A DNA stretch of 8,784 nt from Nitrososphaerota archaeon (GTDB taxonomy: Archaea > Thermoproteota > Nitrososphaeria > Nitrososphaerales > JACPRH01), in NCBI GenBank assembly GCA_029460375.1, contig JARPAQ010000028.1, positions 1 to 8,784 on the forward strand, read 5' to 3'. This document shows positions 1 to 4,129 of the stretch, one piece after another. The notes under the pieces are model-generated. The model ran no database searches and was not told the DNA's origin. It saw only the letters and a list, made by a program, of their open reading frames with translations. The stretch's first letter is position 1. Every line of letters starts with the position of its first letter. Made by a program: the position numbers and the translations under genes.

Positions 1-69
1 AGATTACGAGTAAGCCCATAAACAATAAAAAAAGAAGTTAAAGAAGTATTAATCGAACTGTTAAAATAA
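1..69 (+). other. Possible 3' tail of an upstream gene, frame-broken at an A7 run
   Basis: Reading from base 3 gives I-T-S-K-P-I-N-N-K-K and then a stop at 39-41. Reading from base 28 in the frame of base 1 gives K-K-E-V-K-E-V-L-I-E-L-L-K and a stop at 67-69. The two pieces join smoothly if one A is removed from the run of seven A at 27-33. The joined peptide looks like an ordinary amphipathic C-terminal helix ending 10 bases before the next gene. This could be a sequencing error, a slippery site, a decayed gene, or chance in AT-rich DNA. The protein family cannot be judged from so short a piece. Confidence 0.3.
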
Positions 70-70
70 T
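61..70 (+). promoter_or_regulatory. Possible TATA box for the Trypco2-like gene
   Basis: The stretch TTAAAATAAT lies about 26 bases before the second in-frame ATG at 92, the spacing of an archaeal TATA box to a leaderless start. No Shine-Dalgarno sequence is seen before either ATG (80 or 92). It is AT-rich DNA and overlaps the possible tail of the upstream gene, so it is weak. Confidence 0.25.
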
Positions 71-79
71 CAATCGGGA

Positions 80-436
80 ATGTTAGACTATATGAAGATC
101 GAGTCAGAAGAGATTTCAGATTACATAAAAGAGATGATTGACGCAATAAAGAAAGGAATCCCTAAAGGATATGGTATTTCAAGCCCTGTGAAATTTCAAA
201 TCGGAGTAAATAATACACGAGAATCAAATGGATTCCTCAAATTATCGATAGCTGGTATTGGCGGCAAACGATCCAAAGAAGAAAATGCCAGAATAGAGTT
301 TGAAGTAAGTGCTCAGGAAAGCATCGTTTCTAAGGAAGTAAAGGAAGCAATGGAATTGTTGTTAACACATTCTAAGGCTATGTCGGAACAATCTAAGAGT
401 ATATCGGAAATCTCAAAATTGACCAAAAAATCGTGA
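80..436 (+). CDS. Trypco2-like small domain protein
   Basis: This is a 118-residue soluble protein. Residues 5-77 have the layout of the Trypco2 (trypsin-co-occurring domain 2) family: an N-terminal helix (EEISDYIKEMIDAIKKG), a strand with VKFQIGV near 37-43, a turn, a strand at FLKLSIAGIGGKRS (52-65), and a last strand RIEFEVSA (71-78). Family members typically read like L.F.vg.v.le..v.vtr...g...fwv...g.kgs....h.v.l.l. Residues 80-118 are a polar Ser/Lys-rich helical tail outside the domain. Trypco2 domains are known, mainly from bacteria, as small partners beside trypsin-like peptidases and other effectors in predicted conflict systems, and their biochemical role is not established. No peptidase is visible here; it could lie upstream of the window. 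The start may be ATG 80 or ATG 92; neither has a Shine-Dalgarno site. Lysine codons favour AAA, unlike the operon downstream. The family call rests on pattern resemblance only. Confidence 0.6.
   Translation: MLDYMKIESEEISDYIKEMIDAIKKGIPKGYGISSPVKFQIGVNNTRESNGFLKLSIAGIGGKRSKEENARIEFEVSAQESIVSKEVKEAMELLLTHSKAMSEQSKSISEISKLTKKS
425..430 (-). terminator. Possible T-tract terminator for the RHH gene
   Basis: On the minus strand this A6 run is a T6 run, about 26 bases past the RHH stop codon at 456. Archaeal termination often uses plain T-tracts without a strong hairpin. It lies inside the last codons of the convergent Trypco2-like gene (Lys-Lys), so it may be only codon composition. Confidence 0.25.
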
Positions 437-441
437 TTAGG

Positions 442-447
442 TTTTTT
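442..447 (+). terminator. T6 tract after the Trypco2-like gene
   Basis: A run of six T begins six bases after the TGA stop at 434-436, in the short gap before the convergent RHH gene. This fits a simple archaeal T-tract terminator. No clear hairpin precedes it. Confidence 0.4.
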
Positions 448-455
448 CGGGAATC

Positions 456-629
456 TTATTCTGTTGGTATATAGTCTAAGGGTTGAAGGGTGTTCATTCG
501 CATATAGTCGGCTATGCTTAACCCTATCTTCTGGGCTCTTGATTTGATGAGTTTGTGCTCTCCGACGCTTAACCTTATGGTAACAGCACGGGAACCCGAA
601 CAACTCATCAATAGAGGATGGTACTTCAT
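456..629 (-). CDS. Small ribbon-helix-helix (CopG/Arc-like) DNA-binding protein
   Basis: The core reads as a typical ribbon-helix-helix fold: strand RAVTIRLS, helix one GEHKLIKSRAQKIGL, turn, helix two SIADYMRMNTL. This is the pattern of small CopG/Arc/MetJ repressors and of antitoxin or plasmid mobilisation accessory proteins. Such proteins dimerise through the strand and bind short repeated operators. There are three in-frame starts: TTG at 650, ATG at 629 and ATG at 608. None has a Shine-Dalgarno site. The longest ATG version (57 residues) is given; the 50-residue form from 608 begins just before the strand and is also natural. The gene runs away from the SMC operon and shares its upstream region, where a tandem repeat overlaps the TATA box, so it may regulate itself and that operon (inference). 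No toxin gene partner is seen beside it. A longer minus-strand reading frame at 313-663 covers the same DNA in another phase but shows no domain pattern. Confidence 0.65.
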   Translation of the reverse strand: MKYHPLLMSCSGSRAVTIRLSVGEHKLIKSRAQKIGLSIADYMRMNTLQPLDYIPTE

Positions 630-690
630 AGGTACACTGCCAACAGGCAAAGTAGTAGTTCAACAGAAAAGTTAACCCAAGACATTTCTA

Positions 691-698
691 CTTATAAA
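691..698. promoter_or_regulatory. Palindromic TATA box shared by the SMC operon and the RHH gene
   Basis: CTTATAAA reads as TTTATAAG on the other strand, so it suits archaeal TBP in both directions. On the plus strand it is centred about 26 bases before GTG 720, which would make the SMC mRNA leaderless or nearly so. On the minus strand a start near 668 would give leaders of roughly 20-60 bases to the possible RHH starts. No clear BRE is seen, so orientation is open. Confidence 0.5.
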
Positions 699-714
699 CA
701 GGTCTAAACGGATC
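695..714 (+). repeat. Tandem 10-bp direct repeat overlapping the TATA box, possible operator
   Basis: TAAACAGGTC (695-704) is followed directly by TAAACGGATC (705-714), matching at 8 of 10 bases with a spacing of one DNA helical turn. It covers the end of the TATA box and runs up to the expected transcription start at about 720. Ribbon-helix-helix repressors such as MetJ and CopG bind short tandem sites of this kind, and one such protein is encoded next door. Binding is inferred, not shown. Confidence 0.35.
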
Positions 715-719
715 TTTAT

Positions 720-2756
720 GTGAATTTGGAGACGGAAAAGCGTCTATCAGGAGCCAAGACCACGCGAAAGATGGTCACCTCAATATCCGAGATCATTCTA
801 GAGAACTTTATGTCCTATGAATACGCCCGAATCCTGTTCAAAAGAGGACTTAACATAATCACCGGGCCGAACGGCGCAGGAAAGTCTGCAATTCTGCTCG
901 CTATATCAGTAGCTCTAGGGCAAATCTACACCGAACGTTCTCGGAAGCTCAGCGACCTCATAAGGCGCGGCAAGGATACTGCGCGTGTCAGCCTGATATT
1001 TGATAACAGGCCAGTAGATGGGAGGCGCCCCATCCCGTTCAGCCGATCTGACAACTTTATGCTCTCCCGCTATCTGAAGAAGGATGGCTCCTACTGGTTT
1101 GAGGCTGATTACCGTGAAGTGAGTAAAAGCGAGGTTCTACGCCTATTCAACAGAGCCGGGGTGAACCCTGACAACATGCTGATAATAATGCATCAGGGGA
1201 TGGTGGAAGAGTTCAGTGTAACCACTCCGCAGGAAAAGTTGAAGATGGTGGAAGAGGCAGTAGGCTTCAGAGAGTATCGTGAAAAGGTTCTATTCGCTCA
1301 GAAGAAGCTCGAGGAGTTAGTCAGCGAAGAGGGCTCCCTGTTCCAAGTTCTGGAGAATGCGGGTAAAACTGCTGAATACTGGAAAGAGCTCTACGATAAG
1401 TATCTGTTGAAGAAGAGCCTCCTTGAGAAGAAAAAGTTCTTAGAACGTGAGCTCATCTGGGCTCAAGCGGTAAAGCTCGAAACCAACATAAAGAACTTGG
1501 AGAGAAAACTCGAAGGCAGAGAGTCCACCCTGAATGATACTTTAAGGAAGATGGAGGAGACCGGCAGAGCCGCTTCTGAAACACGAAGCAGCCTAGATAG
1601 TTCACAGACTGAGCTCAGGAAACTATACTTCACCTTGATGCGGATGGAGAAGGAGAAGACAGCGTTTGAGACTACTAGGAAGACGCTTGACGAGACTCGG
1701 ACTCCGTTAAAAGATGCGATAAGGCTGATGCAGGAGATACCTCTACCTTCTGAAGAGGGTGCTGAAGCGACGAAGTTTAAGGCGCAGATAGATCACCTCC
1801 AACTCGCATTACAGAACAGCTATGAAAGGATGGCGGAGTATGAACGGAGGGTTGGAGAAATCGAGAAGGAAGTAAAGGCTGTTCAGGGGGATATAGGTAG
1901 GGCTGAAAAGAATGTCGACAAAATTATCTCTAAATACATCAATCTAAGGGTGGAGGAGAAGGTTTTGAAGTTCAAGGGGAAGACTATTCAACATGAAATA
2001 ACTGAGTTAAAACGGAGCATACGGGACACAAAGAGAGACCTCGAGGATCTTTCACCTCAACTGGAAGTCTCCCAGCCCCGAATAGATACCGTTCGCACCC
2101 CATCAGAAGTCGCGGAAGAGACACGAATCAATGCAGTTCACCTCAAAACCGTTGAAGATGTGCCCGAAGAGGCTGAGCGTATGTACACCGACTACATATC
2201 GATATATGAAGAGCTCAAAGAGAAGCTTCAAATTGTAAGCGAAAACAAAGAGATAGCCCTTAAAGAAGTGGAGGAGCGGAAGAAAGTATGGCGAGCATCT
2301 ATACAACGCCTCCTTAAAGAAGTCAACCCCCTATACCACGACATACTTTCAAAAATTGGGGGCACAGGTTTAGTGAAACTATCAGACTTGGAGGACATCG
2401 AGGCTTCAGGATTGGAGCTTTGGGTAGGCTTCCGCGGAGCATCAGCCACTGTTCTAGACGCATACACCCAGAGCGGCGGGGAAAGAAGCGTAGCGGTCAT
2501 AGCCTTCCTCCTCTCCCTCCAGAGCAGCGTCATATCCCCATTCAGATCAGTAGACGAGTTCGATGTCCATATGGATCCAAGAAACCGAGAAGCCATATTC
2601 AAGATGATATTTCAGTACGTCAAGGAAGATTCTGCTACACAATATCTAGTTATAACCCCCAGCCAGATCACTGTCACAGATCCTGATGCCCACCTGATAT
2701 TCGTCCAGAATGTCCACGGTAGAAGCGAAGTGAAAGAGGTGAAAAGGCGTGACTAA
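720..2756 (+). CDS. Short SMC ATPase with Smc5/Smc6-type head motifs
   Basis: This is an ABC-type SMC ATPase expected to form the DNA-entrapping core of a complex with the kleisin and KITE proteins encoded next to it. The N-terminal head (about 18-170) has Walker A GPNGAGKS at 49-56 and a Q-loop region around Q159. Two coiled-coil arms follow at about 170-335 and 352-535, the second broken near 445-482. The C-terminal head (about 536-678) has the signature SGGERS at 585-590, Walker B with D612/E613 inside FRSVDEFDVHMD (608-619), and QYLVITP (641-647). These C-terminal motifs match Smc5 (PFR.VDE, MDP.N, QYFLITP) and Smc6 (DEFDV.MD), not Smc1-4. At 678 residues it is about half to two thirds of a usual SMC. 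The arm tip near 338-350 is a short loop (IPLPSEEG) with no hinge domain. There is no cysteine, so Rad50 and its zinc hook are excluded. GTG 720 fits leaderless expression from the TATA box; ATG 771 (residue 18) is the alternative and puts Walker A at the usual distance from the start. Confidence 0.9.
   Translation: MNLETEKRLSGAKTTRKMVTSISEIILENFMSYEYARILFKRGLNIITGPNGAGKSAILLAISVALGQIYTERSRKLSDLIRRGKDTARVSLIFDNRPVDGRRPIPFSRSDNFMLSRYLKKDGSYWFEADYREVSKSEVLRLFNRAGVNPDNMLIIMHQGMVEEFSVTTPQEKLKMVEEAVGFREYREKVLFAQKKLEELVSEEGSLFQVLENAGKTAEYWKELYDKYLLKKSLLEKKKFLERELIWAQAVKLETNIKNLERKLEGRESTLNDTLRKMEETGRAASETRSSLDSSQTELRKLYFTLMRMEKEKTAFETTRKTLDETRTPLKDAIRLMQEIPLPSEEGAEATKFKAQIDHLQLALQNSYERMAEYERRVGEIEKEVKAVQGDIGRAEKNVDKIISKYINLRVEEKVLKFKGKTIQHEITELKRSIRDTKRDLEDLSPQLEVSQPRIDTVRTPSEVAEETRINAVHLKTVEDVPEEAERMYTDYISIYEELKEKLQIVSENKEIALKEVEERKKVWRASIQRLLKEVNPLYHDILSKIGGTGLVKLSDLEDIEASGLELWVGFRGASATVLDAYTQSGGERSVAVIAFLLSLQSSVISPFRSVDEFDVHMDPRNREAIFKMIFQYVKEDSATQYLVITPSQITVTDPDAHLIFVQNVHGRSEVKEVKRRD
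2735..2741 (+). promoter_or_regulatory. Shine-Dalgarno site for the kleisin gene
   Basis: AGAGGTG lies inside the last codons of the SMC gene, seven bases before GTG 2749. It decides the kleisin start and indicates coupled translation of the two genes. Confidence 0.65.
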
Positions 2757-3555
2757 ACCGAAAGTTACACATGACGATCTGCTACGAATAATCGATTTAT
2801 GCCGAGTTGTAGAGACTAGAGGATCAGATCCCTTCGAAGTAGATGTCCAGAGGTACCTAACAACTCTGAAGAAGCACCTCCCACGATGGGAGCTCCTCGA
2901 CGAACTTATGCTCGACGCCGAAGCCCTAAGCCAAATAACATCCATAATCCGACTGCAGAAGAAGTGGATAGCGTACCGAGCATCATCACTATATGTCGAC
3001 CCCCTCGTAGTGGAATTGAAGATACGGCTCTCTGCGCCGGAAGCATTGGCAAAGGCTCTGTCGAAGAGCTGGCACCCTATAGTATCCTTGGAGCAGATAT
3101 CTCCAAAGAGGATATCTGACGCTTTTGACTACTGGAACAATCTGCTTCCTCTTGATGAACGGTTTGCCCCTCTTTCTCAGGGCGAGCTTATGCAGCCGGG
3201 GTCATTCGACTTTGAAGATCTGGTGCGGTTGAAGGCTGTTTCAGCAGAGGAATTCAAAGATGTGCTCAACAGCATAATGTTGGAGCTGAAGGAGAGACTA
3301 GGTTCTGAGGAGAGAGTTGAGTATGAAGACTTCATCTATGTGGAAGATTTTCAGGAGACCGTCTTACGAGCCTACCTCACATCATTTCTAGTGAGTGAAG
3401 GCGCAGTTATCCTTCATGTGAATCCGCTGGAAGAAGAAGCATACCTGACTCTGGGACACCTAGAAGAGTCCTCAAGGACGCCTTCCAGCTCAAAGGTAAT
3501 CACGATAGATCACGAGTCTTGGAAGATGTATATGGCGGGTGGTAAGACTGAGTGA
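2749..3555 (+). CDS. ScpA/Nse4-like kleisin subunit
   Basis: This 268-residue soluble protein has the ScpA-type kleisin plan. The N-terminal helical region (about 8-95) starts with DDLLRIIDLC, then SDPFEVDVQRYLTTL (26-40), like the DPWDIDI segment of archaeal ScpA. A helix at 57-82 (AEALSQITSIIRLQKKWIAY) occupies the place of the ScpA helix that packs on the SMC neck. A variable linker follows. The C-terminal winged helix (about 153-235) ends with FLVSEGAVILHVNP, like the FLALLEL..G.V.L.Q segment of ScpA. Kleisins bridge the two SMC heads and carry KITE dimers on the linker. The gene overlaps the SMC gene by 8 bases, starts at GTG with a good Shine-Dalgarno site, and overlaps the next gene by 17 bases, so the three are surely one operon. 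The kleisin call rests on layout, position and weak pattern likeness; profile comparison with ScpA, Nse4 and JetA would settle the subfamily. Confidence 0.75.
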   Translation: MTKPKVTHDDLLRIIDLCRVVETRGSDPFEVDVQRYLTTLKKHLPRWELLDELMLDAEALSQITSIIRLQKKWIAYRASSLYVDPLVVELKIRLSAPEALAKALSKSWHPIVSLEQISPKRISDAFDYWNNLLPLDERFAPLSQGELMQPGSFDFEDLVRLKAVSAEEFKDVLNSIMLELKERLGSEERVEYEDFIYVEDFQETVLRAYLTSFLVSEGAVILHVNPLEEEAYLTLGHLEESSRTPSSSKVITIDHESWKMYMAGGKTE

Positions 3556-4129
3556 TGAGGCTGAAGTTCAGCGTAAGTTGAAGAAGGCTTCACAGCTCCT
3601 TCTGCTGCAGAGGCACCGTTCCCCCGGTGTGAAGGGGTGGGAGTTGAAGAGGGCTTTGGGGAAAGAGTATCTTAAGATTATCGATGTTCTGAGGAGTGAG
3701 CTGGATAGGCTGGGTCTCGAAGTGAAGATCGTGTATGACGGTTCTGGCAAGAAGGCTCAAGAGGCTTCCAGTGAAGATACTGATAGAGCAAGGTTCTTCG
3801 TCGTTATGAAGGGGCCGCTGTCCCAGTCTGAAATGGTCTCTTCCGGGTGGAGGATAGATGATGTAGCTGTACTGGCCGCAACCATAGCGTACATAAACTC
3901 TAGGCAGGGAAAGGCTCCTAGGAAGCAGGTAGAAGATCTCTTGCGTGAAAAGTTTCCCCGCTGGAAGGTTGATATGAATCTAGACCGCTTCGTCAGAAGA
4001 GGCTACCTCTTAGAGAGTGAAGATGATATGCTCTACATAGGTTGGAGAACACGCGCGGAGATAGATCAGAAGACCCTGACAAACCTCATTCTGGCAACAC
4101 CGACCGGGCAAGATTCTCAGGTGAAGTAG
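3539..4129 (+). CDS. KITE protein, Nse1/Nse3 (MAGE)-like or ScpB-like
   Basis: This 196-residue protein shows two winged-helix units in a row, the KITE plan. WH-A spans about 10-91, with helices KKASQLLLLQRH, GWELKRALGKEYLKIIDVLRS and LDRLGLEV, then a strand RARFFVVMK after a charged loop (68-82). WH-B spans about 105-168, with DDVAVLAATIAYINSRQGKA, KQVEDLLREKFP, DRFVRRGYLLES and DDMLYIGW. The helix VLAATIAYINSRQG followed by a second-wing strand is very like the second winged helix of MAGE/Nse3 (LL.VIL.LI..NG) and also fits ScpB. KITE proteins dimerise and bind the kleisin linker and DNA. Only one KITE gene is present, so a homodimer is likely, unlike the eukaryotic Nse1-Nse3 pair; there is no RING domain as in Nse1. 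The start is GTG 3539, inside the end of the kleisin gene; the nearby ATG 3555 is out of frame. The end overlaps the convergent helicase gene by 13 bases. Confidence 0.75.
   Translation: MVRLSDEAEVQRKLKKASQLLLLQRHRSPGVKGWELKRALGKEYLKIIDVLRSELDRLGLEVKIVYDGSGKKAQEASSEDTDRARFFVVMKGPLSQSEMVSSGWRIDDVAVLAATIAYINSRQGKAPRKQVEDLLREKFPRWKVDMNLDRFVRRGYLLESEDDMLYIGWRTRAEIDQKTLTNLILATPTGQDSQVK

Noticed and set aside
313..663. A 116-residue minus-strand reading frame covering the RHH gene and part of the Trypco2-like gene
   Set aside because: It is antisense to one likely gene and out of phase with the other, has no recognisable domain, and the RHH pattern lies in the other phase.
720..2756. Rad50 as the identity of the SMC-like ATPase
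   Set aside because: There is no CxxC hook (no cysteine at all), no Mre11, HerA or NurA neighbour, and the C-terminal head has Smc5/6-type motifs.
2228..2945. Minus-strand and alternate-phase reading frames inside the SMC and kleisin genes
   Set aside because: They are low-complexity mirror translations of strongly supported genes, without domain patterns or start signals.
720..4129. Wadjet (JetABCD) or MksBEFG defence system
   Set aside because: SMC, kleisin and KITE parts are present, but no JetD/MksG-like nuclease gene is in the window and the SMC is much shorter than JetC or MksB. It is kept only as an alternative function.
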